From Methylophilus rhizosphaerae (GTDB lineage: Bacteria > Pseudomonadota > Gammaproteobacteria > Burkholderiales > Methylophilaceae): a stretch of 64,000 nucleotides of DNA. This document shows, in pieces, positions 55,491 through 64,000 of this stretch (position 1 is the stretch's first letter; the number at the start of each line of letters is the position of its first letter). The stretch lies in the NCBI RefSeq assembly GCF_900100975.1, contig NZ_FNFX01000001.1, positions 499,820-563,819 on the forward strand, in the 5' to 3' direction. The position numbers were made by a program, and so were the translations under genes. The notes under the pieces were generated by a model. It was not told the origin of the DNA, made no database searches, and worked only from the letters and a program-made list of their open reading frames with translations.

Positions 55491-56492
55491 CTATTGCTGG
55501 CGACTGACTGAGAAATGTGCCAGATCCAGCAATGCCTGTTTTGCCGCACCTGACGGGAACACATCCAGTGCCTGGCACGCCAACAGCACTTCTTTTTGTG
55601 CGACTGAGCGCACATATTCGAATGCGTTTACGGTGTGCAGAATTTCCAGCACTTCTTGCAGCTCTGTCACACGCCCCTCCAGTAATGCCCGCTTGACTAA
55701 CTCGGCCTGTGCCGTCGGTGCCTGTTGAATGGCATACAGCATTGGCAACGTCACTTTGCCTTCCGCCAGGTCATTCCCCAGGGTTTTACCGATTTTTTCG
55801 CTGTCGCCGGTCAAATCCAGCACATCGTCCACCAGCTGGAAAGCGGTGCCCAGGTGCATGCCATAAGCGGCCAGCCCTTCTTCCTGTTGCGGGCTGGACT
55901 GGCATTGTACCGCCCCCAGGCGCGTGGCTGCTTCAAATAGTTTGGCGGTTTTAAAGTGGATGACGCGCAAATAATCCTGCTCGCTGACGCCAATATTGCG
56001 CACGTTCAGCAACTGCAGCACTTCACCTTCGGAAATAATATTGGTCGCATCGGCCAGAATATCCATCACGCGCATATTCTGCAACTTGACCATCATCTGG
56101 AAAGCGCGCGAATACAGGAAATCGCCCACCAGTACGCTGGCAGGATTGCCGTAGACATGGTTGGCGGTGGATTTGCCACGGCGTAATTCCGACGCATCCA
56201 CCACATCGTCATGCAGCAAGGTCGCGGTATGAATAAACTCGACAATAGTCGCCAGTTGACGATGCGCGGAAGTGACCTCGCCCGCCAGATCCCCGGCCAT
56301 CAATACCAGTGCCGGACGCAAGCGTTTGCCACCACTATGGATGATATATTCTGAGATCTGATTAATCAGCGGAACTTGAGATGACAAAGACTGGCGAATA
56401 ACGGCATCCACCTGCTGCATATCGCCCGCAATCCGCGCCAAACAAGCATTAAGAGACACTGAAACACCAATGAAAAAACAAAGCTGAAGCAT
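55491..56492 (-). CDS. ispB: Octaprenyl diphosphate synthase
   Basis: Builds the C40 side chain of ubiquinone and menaquinone from FPP and IPP. The trans-prenyltransferase core shows GGKRLRPALVL, the first Asp-rich motif LLHDDVVDASELRRGKST and the second FQLVDDVLDLTGD. Up to 333 residues; the first ten (MLQLCFFIGV) look unlike the family, so translation may begin at a GTG around 56462. It lies convergent with the acidic protein gene. Confidence 0.95.
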   Translation of the reverse strand: MLQLCFFIGVSVSLNACLARIAGDMQQVDAVIRQSLSSQVPLINQISEYIIHSGGKRLRPALVLMAGDLAGEVTSAHRQLATIVEFIHTATLLHDDVVDASELRRGKSTANHVYGNPASVLVGDFLYSRAFQMMVKLQNMRVMDILADATNIISEGEVLQLLNVRNIGVSEQDYLRVIHFKTAKLFEAATRLGAVQCQSSPQQEEGLAAYGMHLGTAFQLVDDVLDLTGDSEKIGKTLGNDLAEGKVTLPMLYAIQQAPTAQAELVKRALLEGRVTELQEVLEILHTVNAFEYVRSVAQKEVLLACQALDVFPSGAAKQALLDLAHFSVSRQQ

Positions 56493-56640
56493 ACCATATC
56501 TGACATGGCTCTCGCTATGCCGAATGCGGCGCTACCGTCGCCTGGCGGATATCTGAACAATAAAAAGTCCCTGCATGCCCCAGAAGAGCACATGTTATTG
56601 ATGCTGCCACAAAGCATCAATAATGGAAGTGAAAAAGGAA

Positions 56641-56675
56641 AAAAGGGTTAGATGATCTCTCATCTAACCCTTTTT
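56641..56675 (-). terminator. Terminator after tRNA-Arg
   Basis: AAAAGGGTTAGATGA and TCATCTAACCCTTTTT form a long perfect stem with a 4-base loop, five bases past the tRNA 3' end. Confidence 0.9.
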
Positions 56676-56680
56676 ATTTT

Positions 56681-56757
56681 TGGCGCGCCCGGAGCGATTC
56701 GAACGCCCGACCCTTTGGTTCGTAGCCAAATACTCTATCCAACTGAGCTACGGGCGC
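56681..56757 (-). tRNA. tRNA-Arg (anticodon ACG)
   Basis: The 77-nt cloverleaf has acceptor GCGCCCG/CGGGCGC and CCA encoded. The anticodon stem TTTGG/CCAAA encloses CTACGAA, which gives ACG (deaminated to ICG). A minus-strand TATAAT lies at 56790-56795, but with a poor -35, so co-transcription with the upstream tRNA-Ser is possible. Confidence 0.97.
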
Positions 56758-56813
56758 CAAGGTCACAACAGTGTTGCAACTAAAAAAGCATTATACCACA
56801 AGTTTCAGATTTT

Positions 56814-56907
56814 TGGCGGTGAGCGAGGGATTCGAACCCTCGATACAGGTTTAAGCCCATATGCTTCCTTAGCAGGGAAGTGCCTTCGACCACTCGGCCA
56901 GCTCACC
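56814..56907 (-). tRNA. tRNA-Ser (anticodon GCT)
   Basis: The 94-nt class II tRNA has a long variable arm (CATATGGGCTTAAACCTGTAT region). The anticodon loop CTGCTAA sits in the stem CTTCC/GGAAG and gives GCT. Acceptor GGTGAGC/GCTCACC, CCA encoded. Confidence 0.97.
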
Positions 56908-57029
56908 GTTTAAAACTTACGCAGTGTGACTGCTTTCATACAGTATTGCTACTGCATTGAAGGGCGCCATACTACGTGAAAACCCTTCAAAAATCAACGC
57001 AAAAAAGAAGAATGTTTATTTCTTTTCTA

Positions 57030-58259
57030 TCAGGCATTTTCCAGGCCGAAGGCTTTATGCAATACACGTACGGCCAGTTCCATGTATTTCTCTTCGATCA
57101 CTACCGCGATTTTGATTTCGCTGGTTGAGATCATCTGGATATTGATACCCTCTTCCGCCAATGTGCGGAACATCTGGCTGGCAATGCCGACATGAGAACG
57201 CATACCGACGCCGACTACAGAAACTTTGGCGATCTTGTCATCACCAGTAATTTCACGTGCCTGGATATGACCTTGTACTTTGTCACGTAAAATACCCAGT
57301 GTCTTGTTCATTTCATTTTTGTGCACGGTGAAGGTAAAGTCGGTGGTGCCATCCGCACCCACGTTCTGGATGATTACATCCACATCAATATTGGCGTCGG
57401 CCACCGGCCCTAAAATCTGGTAAGCAATACCAGGCTTGTCTGGCACCCCAGCCACAGTCACTTTCGCCTCATCGCGGTTGAACGCGATACCCGAGATGAT
57501 TGGATCTTCCATGTTTCCCTCATTTTCTTCAAACGTAATCAATGTGCCGTCGCCTTCTTCTTCAAAGCTGGAAAGCACACGCAGTTTCACTTTATATTTA
57601 CCGGCAAATTCAACGGAACGAATCTGTAACACCTTGGAGCCTTGTGATGCCAGCTCCAGCATTTCTTCAAAGGTAATTTTTTCCAGGCGGCGTGCTTCTG
57701 GCACCACACGTGGGTCGGTGGTATAGACACCATCCACATCAGTATAAATCTGGCACTCATCGGCACCCAGGGCTGCCGCCAGTGCTACACCGGTGGTATC
57801 AGAACCGCCGCGACCCAGGGTGGTGATATTGCCATCGGCATCCGCACCCTGGAAACCGGCCACGACACAGACATAGCCATCATCCAGATCTTTTTTCAGG
57901 TTATGCTGGTCAATATCCAGGATGCGCGCCTTGGTATGCGCATCATCCGTCAGTATCTTGACCTGGGAGCCTGTATAGCTTTTGGCTTTAATCCCTAACT
58001 CCATGAGCGCCAGCGCTGTCATGCCAATCGTCACCTGCTCACCGGTGGACACCATCATGTCCAGTTCACGCGGATCCGGATCCGGCATGATCTCCTTGGC
58101 CAATGCAATCAGCCGGTTGGTTTCACCAGACATGGCAGAGACTACTACCACAACCTGATGCCCCATCGCTTTATAACGTGCCACACGCCTGGCTACATTG
58201 CGGATACGCTCCGGATTGGCGACCGAGGTACCGCCATATTTTTGTACGATTAATGCCAT
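57030..58259 (-). CDS. lysC: Aspartate kinase (lysine-sensitive type)
   Basis: First step of the aspartate pathway to lysine, threonine and methionine. The 409-residue protein has the N-terminal kinase signature VQKYGGTSVANPERI and GRGGSDTTGVALAAALGADE, followed by two ACT domains (about 265-340 and 345-409) for feedback control. It is the monofunctional alpha/beta-type enzyme typical of betaproteobacteria. dapD and dapE of the same pathway lie far to the left. It follows alaS by 29 bp. Confidence 0.96.
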   Translation of the reverse strand: MALIVQKYGGTSVANPERIRNVARRVARYKAMGHQVVVVVSAMSGETNRLIALAKEIMPDPDPRELDMMVSTGEQVTIGMTALALMELGIKAKSYTGSQVKILTDDAHTKARILDIDQHNLKKDLDDGYVCVVAGFQGADADGNITTLGRGGSDTTGVALAAALGADECQIYTDVDGVYTTDPRVVPEARRLEKITFEEMLELASQGSKVLQIRSVEFAGKYKVKLRVLSSFEEEGDGTLITFEENEGNMEDPIISGIAFNRDEAKVTVAGVPDKPGIAYQILGPVADANIDVDVIIQNVGADGTTDFTFTVHKNEMNKTLGILRDKVQGHIQAREITGDDKIAKVSVVGVGMRSHVGIASQMFRTLAEEGINIQMISTSEIKIAVVIEEKYMELAVRVLHKAFGLENA

Positions 58260-58288
58260 GATTTCGCTCTAAACACTATTTCTGTCAA

Positions 58289-60940
58289 TTAATTTAATTT
58301 CTGCTTCATCCAGGCAGCGACACTTTCCAGTGCCTGTGGCAATTTACCGGCATCGGTACCACCCGCCATCGCCATATCCGGCTTGCCACCGCCTTTACCA
58401 CCGACTTGCGCGGCCACATGATTAACCAGTTCGCCAGCTTTCACTTTACTGGTTAAATCAGCCGTCACGCCAGCAGCCAGGCTCACCTTGCCATCGGAAA
58501 CACTGGCCAGCACAATCGCGGCTGACTTGAGCTTGTCTTTCAGTTTATCCATGGTCTCACGCAAGGCGTTGGCATCCGCACCTTCCAGCACCGCAGCCAG
58601 TACGTTCACGCCATCAACATCCAGCACCTGGTTCACCAGGTCATCGCCCTGTGCACTTGCCAGTTTGGACTTCAAACGCGCCAGTTCTTTTTCCAGTGAC
58701 TTGACGTTATCCAGCACTTGCGCAATTTTTGCAGGCAACTCATGCACAGGCGCTTTCAATTCGCCGGCGACCTGATTAATCAAGGCTTGCTGACCTTGTA
58801 CCAGTTTAAGCGCACCCTCACCCGTGGTCGCTTCTACACGGCGTACACCTGCGGCCACACCACTTTCGGCAGTAATTTTAAACAGGCCAATATCGCCAGT
58901 ACGGCTCACATGCGTGCCACCGCACAATTCGCGCGAAGTACCAATATCCAGCACACGTACTTCATCGCCGTATTTCTCACCGAACAACATCATGGCACCG
59001 GTTTGTTGTGCCGCTTCGATATCCATTACCCGCGCCAATGTCGCTTCATTTGCCAGAATCTCGGCATTCACAATCGCCTCGACCCTGGCGATTTCGGCAT
59101 CAGTCATCGGTGCATTATGCACAAAGTCAAAACGGGTTTTCTCGGTATCCACCAGGCTGCCTTTTTGTTGTACATGCTCGCCCAATACCTCTCGCAGGGC
59201 TTTATGCATCAAATGCGTGGCGGAGTGGTTGCGCATGGTGCTGGCACGGGCTTGCAAATTCACCTTGGCAGTCAAGCTGTCACCGACAGACAACATACCT
59301 GTTTTCAACACACCGTGGTGGCCAAAAACTGTAGCCTGGATTTTCTGTGTATCTTCTACCGCAAAGATGCCGTTGGCAGATTTCAGTTCGCCGCTATCGC
59401 CAATCTGGCCACCAGACTCGGCATAGAATGGCGTGTCATCCAGGACCACCACACCCAGGTCACCTTCATTCAAGGTATTGACCGCGCTACCATCTTTGTA
59501 CAGCGCTAATACTTTGGCTGGGGTTTCCAGTCTGTCATAGCCATGGAAAACTGTGGCTTGCCCCTCATATTCCAGGTTCAGCGCCATCTTGAATTTACCC
59601 GCCGCGCGCGCCTGCTCTTTCTGGCGCGCCATGGCAGCATCAAAACCAGCCGTATCGACCGTTACGCCACGTTCGCGGCAAATATCAGCGGTCAAATCCA
59701 GTGGAAAACCGAAGGTGTCGTGTAATTTAAACGCCAGGTCACCATTGAAGATAACAGGTTTGGTTGCCAGTTCGGCTTCCAGTATCTGCATGCCGTTTTC
59801 AATGGTTTCAAAGAAGCGGTCTTCTTCCTGCTTAAGGATGTCGGTCACGCGCGCCTGGTTACTTGCCAGTTCAGGATAGGCTTCGCCCATCTCAGCGACC
59901 AGATCCGGCACCAGTTTATGGAAGAAGGCGGCCCGGCAGCCCAGTTTGTAACCATGGCGAATCGCACGGCGGATAATGCGACGCAGCACATAGCCACGGC
60001 CTTCATTGCCGGGGATCACGCCGTCGGCAATCAGGAAGGAGCAGGCCCGGATATGGTCAGCCAGTACCTTGAGTGAAGGGCTATCCAGATCGACCGTATT
60101 GGTTTCACGTGCAGCCGCTTTAATCAGCGCCTGGAACAGGTCGATTTCGTAGTTGGCATGCACGCCTTGCAGCACGGCAGAAATACGCTCCAGGCCCATA
60201 CCGGTATCCACCGATGGTTTGGGCAGTGGATGCATCACGCCCGCTTCATCGCGGTTAAACTGCATGAACACGTTATTCCAGATTTCGATAAAGCGGTCGC
60301 CATCTTCGTCCGGGCTGCCGGGCGGACCGCCAGGAATATGCGCACCGTGATCATAGAAAATCTCGGTACAGGGGCCACACGGACCCGTGTCTCCCATCAT
60401 CCAGAAGTTGTCAGACGCGTAACGTGCACCCTTGTTGTCGCCAATACGCACAATCCTGTCTGCGGGCACGCCGATCTCCTTGTGCCAGATGTCATACGCC
60501 TCATCATCTTCCGCATACACCGTTACCATCAGGCGCTCTTTGGGCAGTGCATAGACTCCGGTCAGCAACTCCCAGGCAAAGCTAATTGCATCACGCTTGA
60601 AGTAATCGCCAAAGCTGAAGTTGCCCAGCATTTCGAAGAAAGTATGGTGACGCGCGGTATAGCCAACATTTTCAAGGTCATTGTGCTTGCCGCCGGCCCG
60701 CACGCACTTCTGCGCCGTCGCAGCACGGCTATAAGGGCGCTTGTCAAAGCCGAGGAATACATCCTTGAACTGGTTCATACCCGCATTGGTGAACAGCAAG
60801 GTGGGGTCGCCATGCGGTACCAGCGAGCTGGAAGGCACAACCTGGTGGCCCTTGGACGCAAAAAAATCCAGGAAGGCCTGGCGGATTTGCTTGCTGGAAG
60901 GTTTACTTCCGTAACTAACTGTCGTCTTCTGGACTGTCAT
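58289..60940 (-). CDS. alaS: Alanyl-tRNA synthetase
   Basis: Class II synthetase of about 870-883 residues. In order it has a catalytic core ([37 protein letters not shown]), a tRNA-recognition domain, the editing domain with the zinc motif [11 protein letters not shown] ... [13 protein letters not shown], and the C-terminal dimerisation domain. The N-terminus [16 protein letters not shown] is longer than usual, so translation may start nearer [11 protein letters not shown]. Its start overlaps the recX end by 26 bp. Confidence 0.97.
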   Translation of the reverse strand: MTVQKTTVSYGSKPSSKQIRQAFLDFFASKGHQVVPSSSLVPHGDPTLLFTNAGMNQFKDVFLGFDKRPYSRAATAQKCVRAGGKHNDLENVGYTARHHTFFEMLGNFSFGDYFKRDAISFAWELLTGVYALPKERLMVTVYAEDDEAYDIWHKEIGVPADRIVRIGDNKGARYASDNFWMMGDTGPCGPCTEIFYDHGAHIPGGPPGSPDEDGDRFIEIWNNVFMQFNRDEAGVMHPLPKPSVDTGMGLERISAVLQGVHANYEIDLFQALIKAAARETNTVDLDSPSLKVLADHIRACSFLIADGVIPGNEGRGYVLRRIIRRAIRHGYKLGCRAAFFHKLVPDLVAEMGEAYPELASNQARVTDILKQEEDRFFETIENGMQILEAELATKPVIFNGDLAFKLHDTFGFPLDLTADICRERGVTVDTAGFDAAMARQKEQARAAGKFKMALNLEYEGQATVFHGYDRLETPAKVLALYKDGSAVNTLNEGDLGVVVLDDTPFYAESGGQIGDSGELKSANGIFAVEDTQKIQATVFGHHGVLKTGMLSVGDSLTAKVNLQARASTMRNHSATHLMHKALREVLGEHVQQKGSLVDTEKTRFDFVHNAPMTDAEIARVEAIVNAEILANEATLARVMDIEAAQQTGAMMLFGEKYGDEVRVLDIGTSRELCGGTHVSRTGDIGLFKITAESGVAAGVRRVEATTGEGALKLVQGQQALINQVAGELKAPVHELPAKIAQVLDNVKSLEKELARLKSKLASAQGDDLVNQVLDVDGVNVLAAVLEGADANALRETMDKLKDKLKSAAIVLASVSDGKVSLAAGVTADLTSKVKAGELVNHVAAQVGGKGGGKPDMAMAGGTDAGKLPQALESVAAWMKQKLN

Positions 60941-61388
60941 CTTCTGCGTGTCTACTTAAAATTTTCTTGATTACATCAAACGCAAACCCCCGGCTCTGTA
61001 AAAAACGGGCCTGCTTCGCCCACTCTTCGCGTGTTGCCGGGAATGCTTTAAACTTTTTGCGCCAGACTTCGCTGGCGCGCTCCACTTCATTGTCCTGTAA
61101 TCCGGCAATCGCTTCGGTTACCAGGGATTCATCAATGCCTTTTTCCCGTAATTCGTGAGCGACGCGCGTCGCACCAAACTTGGCTTGCCGGGCATGTATC
61201 ATTTGCTCGACATAGCGGGCATCACTTAACCAGCCACGTGCTTTAAAATCGGTAATCAAGGCCGGAATATCATCATCTTCACTGGCATAGCCTTTAAGCT
61301 TTTGCGCCAGTTCGGCAGCAGCATATTCGCGCTTGCTTAAATATTCCAGGGCGCGCTGGCGCAGTGATTTTTCGGGCGGCTGGCGCAA
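60915..61388 (-). CDS. recX: Regulatory protein RecX
   Basis: Inhibits RecA filament growth. The 157-residue helical protein has three repeat units. Recognisable are [40 protein letters not shown] and the [12 protein letters not shown] segment. It follows recA by five bases, the usual pair. Confidence 0.95.
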   Translation of the reverse strand: MRQPPEKSLRQRALEYLSKREYAAAELAQKLKGYASEDDDIPALITDFKARGWLSDARYVEQMIHARQAKFGATRVAHELREKGIDESLVTEAIAGLQDNEVERASEVWRKKFKAFPATREEWAKQARFLQSRGFAFDVIKKILSRHAEDDSPEDDS

Positions 61389-61393
61389 GCGGC

Positions 61394-62422
61394 TTAGTCG
61401 TCCTCGCCTCTGGCAGCTGCCATGCTATCCGCCAGGATATTGGAGTTTTCGCGAATCCTGGTTTCAATTTCCGCCGCAATTGCCGGATTCTCGCGCAGGA
61501 ATTCCTTGGCATTTTCCTTGCCCTGGCCGATTTTTTCGCCATTGTAGCTATACCAGGCACCGGATTTTTCAACCAGTTTGAGGTTGGTGCCCAGTTCAAT
61601 TACTTCGCCCAGACGGGAAATCCCTTCGCCATACATGATGTCGAACTCGGCTTGCTTGAACGGAGGCGCCACCTTGTTCTTGATGACCTTGACCCTGGTT
61701 TCTGAACCCGTAACTTCATCCCCTTTTTTAATCGCACCGGTGCGGCGGATATCCAGTCGTACGGAAGAGTAGAATTTGAGCGCGTTACCGCCAGTGGTCG
61801 TTTCCGGGTTGCCAAACATGACACCAATTTTCATGCGGATCTGGTTAATGAAAATCACCAGCGTATTGGTACGCTTGATATTACCGGTCAGTTTACGCAA
61901 TGCCTGCGACATCAGGCGCGCCTGCAGGCCCATGTGGCTATCGCCCATCTCGCCTTCGATTTCCGCACGTGGCGTCAGCGCCGCCACCGAGTCAACTACC
62001 ACGATATCCACTGAGCCGGAACGCACCAGCATATCGGCAATTTCCAGCGCCTGCTCGCCAGTATCCGGCTGGGAGATTAATAAATCCGGCACGTTGACAC
62101 CCAGCTTGGCGGCATATTGCGGATCCAACGCATGTTCGGCATCAATAAAAGCCGCCGTGCCTCCCAGTTTCTGCATTTCTGCAATGACGGACAGGGTCAG
62201 CGTGGTTTTACCGGAAGATTCGGGGCCGTAAATCTCGATGATGCGGCCACGAGGCAATCCGCCTACGCCAAGCGCAATATCCAGGCCAAGTGAACCGGTC
62301 GAAACGACCTGTAGATCTTCACCGATATCAGCATCGCCCATGCGCATAATCGAGCCTTTGCCAAATTGCTTTTCAATTTGAGAAAGTGCTGCGGCGAGTG
62401 CCTTGCTTTTATTGTCATCCAT
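61394..62422 (-). CDS. recA: Recombinase RecA
   Basis: Forms ATP-dependent filaments on single-stranded DNA, drives strand exchange and triggers LexA cleavage. The 342-residue protein has Walker [13 protein letters not shown], Walker [16 protein letters not shown], and L1/L2 loops with [23 protein letters not shown] 62422 (MDDNKSK) is chosen; the open frame before it is not conserved in style. A candidate SOS box lies 69 bp upstream. Confidence 0.98.
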   Translation of the reverse strand: MDDNKSKALAAALSQIEKQFGKGSIMRMGDADIGEDLQVVSTGSLGLDIALGVGGLPRGRIIEIYGPESSGKTTLTLSVIAEMQKLGGTAAFIDAEHALDPQYAAKLGVNVPDLLISQPDTGEQALEIADMLVRSGSVDIVVVDSVAALTPRAEIEGEMGDSHMGLQARLMSQALRKLTGNIKRTNTLVIFINQIRMKIGVMFGNPETTTGGNALKFYSSVRLDIRRTGAIKKGDEVTGSETRVKVIKNKVAPPFKQAEFDIMYGEGISRLGEVIELGTNLKLVEKSGAWYSYNGEKIGQGKENAKEFLRENPAIAAEIETRIRENSNILADSMAAARGEDD

Positions 62423-62490
62423 GCTGGGGGCCTTTTGTCTGTAGGGGAAAAAGCGCGCTCGGGTCAAGCGCTATTTAATCAGATAAATAA

Positions 62491-62506
62491 CTGCTAATTA
62501 TTTCAT
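62491..62506 (-). promoter_or_regulatory. Possible LexA box upstream of recA
   Basis: The minus strand reads ATG-N10-CAG with an AT-rich centre, one mismatch from CTG-N10-CAG. No better match exists between recA and the next gene. Confidence 0.3.
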
Positions 62507-62560
62507 AAATCGACCATCAGTGAAATGGCATTCGAACGTTTTCATGCAGCGAATTGTCAA

Positions 62561-62619
62561 CCTCTCAAGGGACGATGCGTTAAGGATTCAGGAAGCGCGT
62601 ATAGTTTCCCATTGAGAGG
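62561..62619 (+). promoter_or_regulatory. Inverted repeat reaching the Shine-Dalgarno of the Pro/Tyr-rich gene
   Basis: CCTCTCAAGGGA (62561-62572) is complementary to TCCC-A-TTGAGAGG (62607-62619). The right arm contains the ribosome-binding GAGAGG. If transcription starts left of 62561, the hairpin would cover it. TATAGT at 62600-62605 offers a promoter that would remove the left arm. Confidence 0.35.
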
Positions 62620-62626
62620 AGCAGTT

Positions 62627-62953
62627 ATGAGAGTCGCACAAACTATTTTAGGCATGGCATTGAGCAGCCTCGCAGTATTTTCAGCCCATGCGGACACCCA
62701 CTGGTCGGTTGGCGTTGCCGTTGGCAACCCTTACGCCCCGCCGCCTGTTTATTATGCGCCACCACCGGTGTATTACGCACCCCCACCTGTAGTCATTTAC
62801 AGGCATCCGCAAAGCAGTTATTACGGTGTTCCCCCGGTTGCTTATGCCCCTCCGGCACCGGGTTTTATCCAGTTCTCATACGGCAATGGCTATCGCAGTT
62901 ATGGTTATGGCCACGGCCCTGGCGGCTGGGGTCACGGACATCATCGCCGTTAA
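62627..62953 (+). CDS. Secreted Pro/Tyr-rich repeat protein
   Basis: A 108-residue protein with a signal peptide (about 22 residues, ending SAHA). The mature part has PP-V-YYAPP repeats (PPPVYYAPPPVYYAPPPVV) and a Gly/His/Tyr-rich tail (YGHGPGGWGHGHHRR). Such proteins are common small periplasmic or surface proteins in proteobacteria, with no known function; the His-rich tail might bind metals (inference). A GAGAGGAG Shine-Dalgarno decides the start. It ends three bases from the convergent pncC. Confidence 0.8.
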   Translation: MRVAQTILGMALSSLAVFSAHADTHWSVGVAVGNPYAPPPVYYAPPPVYYAPPPVVIYRHPQSSYYGVPPVAYAPPAPGFIQFSYGNGYRSYGYGHGPGGWGHGHHRR

Positions 62954-62956
62954 TGT

Positions 62957-63475
62957 TTAGCCGGGTGTATTAGCCAGCTTCAGCAAGCCTGCCAGCAAAT
63001 AGCTGGCGGCCTGCTCCCGGATATCAGCCCGATTTCCTGCAAAATATTGCGTTTTCACCAGCACCTGCATTGGTTCATCCGCACGCTCACGTGCTGCCCA
63101 CGCAAAACACACCATCCCCACCGGCTTTTGCAATGAGCCGCCACCCGGTCCGGCGATGCCTGTAATTGCGCCACTGAGTTGCGCCAGGCTATGCTGCAAT
63201 GCGCCGGCTGCCATTGCCTGCGCTACTGGCTCACTGACTGCACCATGTTCAGTGATCAACGTTGCCGGTACGCCAAGCATGGCCTCCTTGGCCGCATTGC
63301 TATAGGTCACAAACCCACGGTCGAACCATGCCGAGCTGCCCGCAATGGCCGTCACCGCCTGCGACACCATGCCGCCAGTGCAGGATTCAGCCAATGCCAG
63401 TTGCCAGTCCCTGGCTTGTAAAGCCAACCCTAGCGCGACACTGAGCTGCTCAAGCGTTTGCACTATATCCACCAC
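62957..63475 (-). CDS. pncC: Nicotinamide-nucleotide amidohydrolase PncC (CinA C-domain)
   Basis: Stand-alone CinA C-terminal domain, 172 residues, which deamidates NMN in pyridine nucleotide recycling. Signatures are LAESCTGGMVSQAVTAIAGS, FDRGFVTYSNAAKEAMLGV and GIAGPGGGSLQKPVG. It overlaps pgpA by 13 bases; pgpA-pncC followed elsewhere by recA is a common proteobacterial order. Confidence 0.95.
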   Translation of the reverse strand: MVDIVQTLEQLSVALGLALQARDWQLALAESCTGGMVSQAVTAIAGSSAWFDRGFVTYSNAAKEAMLGVPATLITEHGAVSEPVAQAMAAGALQHSLAQLSGAITGIAGPGGGSLQKPVGMVCFAWAARERADEPMQVLVKTQYFAGNRADIREQAASYLLAGLLKLANTPG

Positions 63476-63990
63476 TGGAACAGTTGCAAGACAACAATGG
63501 CCATGATGGCTGCCAGCACATCGTCCAGCATGACACCGAGGCCGCCTTTGATATGGCGGTCAGCCCAGCGGATAGGAAAAGGCTTCCAGATATCGAATAG
63601 CCGGAACAGGGCGAAAGCAGCAACACCCCAGCCCCAGGTAGAAGGGACGGTGATTAATACACCTGCCATGGCCACAATTTCATCCCAGACAATCGCGCCG
63701 TGATCGCTCACCCCCAGTGCCCGCCCGGTAAATCCGCAACACCAGACGCCCAGCATAAACAGCAGCAACAGGCTCAATCCCTGCTGCCAGGGTGGCAAAT
63801 CCATCAACATCCAGAATAGCGGGAACCCAAGCAAGGTGCCCGCGGTGCCCGGCGCTTTGGGCGACAAGCCGCTACCCAGTCCCAGACTGAGAAAATGTAA
63901 GGGATGTGAAACAAGTAATGCCGCATCCGGCCCGGGATATGACGCGCGGGTATTAGTCAAAATGGTTATATCCTTTGTGTGACAGTTCAA
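63463..63990 (-). CDS. pgpA: Phosphatidylglycerophosphatase A
   Basis: Dephosphorylates phosphatidylglycerol phosphate in the inner membrane. Recognisable phrases are LGLGSGLSPKAPGTAGTLLG at the N-terminal side, VWDEIVAM and the final GGLGVMLDDVLAAI, with about four hydrophobic segments. Up to 175 residues. The first ten residues before LTNTRAS may not be translated: a TTG at 63960 has AAAGGA ten bases upstream. Its upstream neighbour lies outside the window. Confidence 0.93.
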   Translation of the reverse strand: MNCHTKDITILTNTRASYPGPDAALLVSHPLHFLSLGLGSGLSPKAPGTAGTLLGFPLFWMLMDLPPWQQGLSLLLLFMLGVWCCGFTGRALGVSDHGAIVWDEIVAMAGVLITVPSTWGWGVAAFALFRLFDIWKPFPIRWADRHIKGGLGVMLDDVLAAIMAIVVLQLFQWWI

Positions 63991-64000
63991 TCCTTGTTGC

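Noticed and set aside
56505..56651. 48-codon plus-strand frame upstream of tRNA-Arg
   Set aside because: Protein-like in places but no Shine-Dalgarno, no recognised family, and it runs into a terminator stem.
58718..59509. Long plus-strand open frame (over 260 codons) opposite alaS
   Set aside because: It is antisense to a clear synthetase gene, rich in His, Gln and Cys in a shadow-like pattern, and has no Shine-Dalgarno.
60158..60970. Second long open frame opposite alaS
   Set aside because: Same reasons; its codons mirror those of alaS.

Overview
The window looks like chromosomal DNA of a betaproteobacterium, most likely a methylotroph of the Methylophilaceae type. This is inferred from gene order and protein character, not from a marker gene. 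The order thrS-infC-rpmI-rplT-pheS-pheT-ihfA-merR, the pilD-coaE-zapD-yacG string, a metal-site-less dihydroorotase behind pyrB and a ribBA with a degenerate second domain all fit that group. Most of the window is densely packed housekeeping sequence with short gaps and many 1-30 bp overlaps.

Layout. 1-4.3 kb: tail of an unknown gene, dsbB, xseA, kup. 4.4-11 kb: an M48 lipoprotein protease, dapD, a membrane GGDEF-EAL protein, then the yffB-type/dapE/prmB cluster. 11-18.2 kb: thiD, rluB, recJ and its neighbour, and a second GGDEF-EAL protein. 18.2-26.4 kb: a decayed GNAT toxin beside tRNA-Pro, then the translation operon from thrS to merR read leftward, and tRNA-Val. 26.5-36.5 kb: a 2OG oxygenase, a lytic transglycosylase, an epimerase, a Nudix enzyme, a YpfJ protease, ribE-ribBA, yqgE-ruvX-pyrR-pyrB-pyrC'. 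36.5-45 kb: pilT/pilU, yggS-proC-yggT, rng, maf, a DUF815 ATPase and a mutT-thiE/tenI fusion.

45.03-50.96 kb is the unusual part: a dead integron. On the minus strand, directly against the mutT stop codon, lie about 45 codons of an integron integrase N-terminus with an in-frame stop. Next to it are a near-consensus outward promoter, a GTTAGGC attI-like core, and then eight attC-type sites, two of them worn at one end, separating small, mostly AT-richer cassette genes (membrane, secreted or unknown proteins, DUF4260, a frameshifted monooxygenase). A further worn attC lies at 50.9 kb, so SnoaL-like, DUF488 and VOC genes sit inside the same footprint. Right of it come rnk, a VF530-type gene, a copper chaperone, yacG-zapD-coaE-pilD, ispB, tRNA-Arg and tRNA-Ser, lysC, alaS-recX-recA, a Pro/Tyr-rich secreted protein, pncC/cinA and pgpA.

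Several genes cooperate. dapD, dapE and lysC serve lysine and cell-wall synthesis; pyrR-pyrB-pyrC' serve pyrimidines; ribE-ribBA serve flavins. pilT, pilU and pilD serve type IV pili. dsbB and the PCuAC protein act in the periplasm, and recJ, xseA, ruvX, recX and recA in DNA repair. No CRISPR array, intact insertion sequence, rRNA gene or complete integrase is visible.
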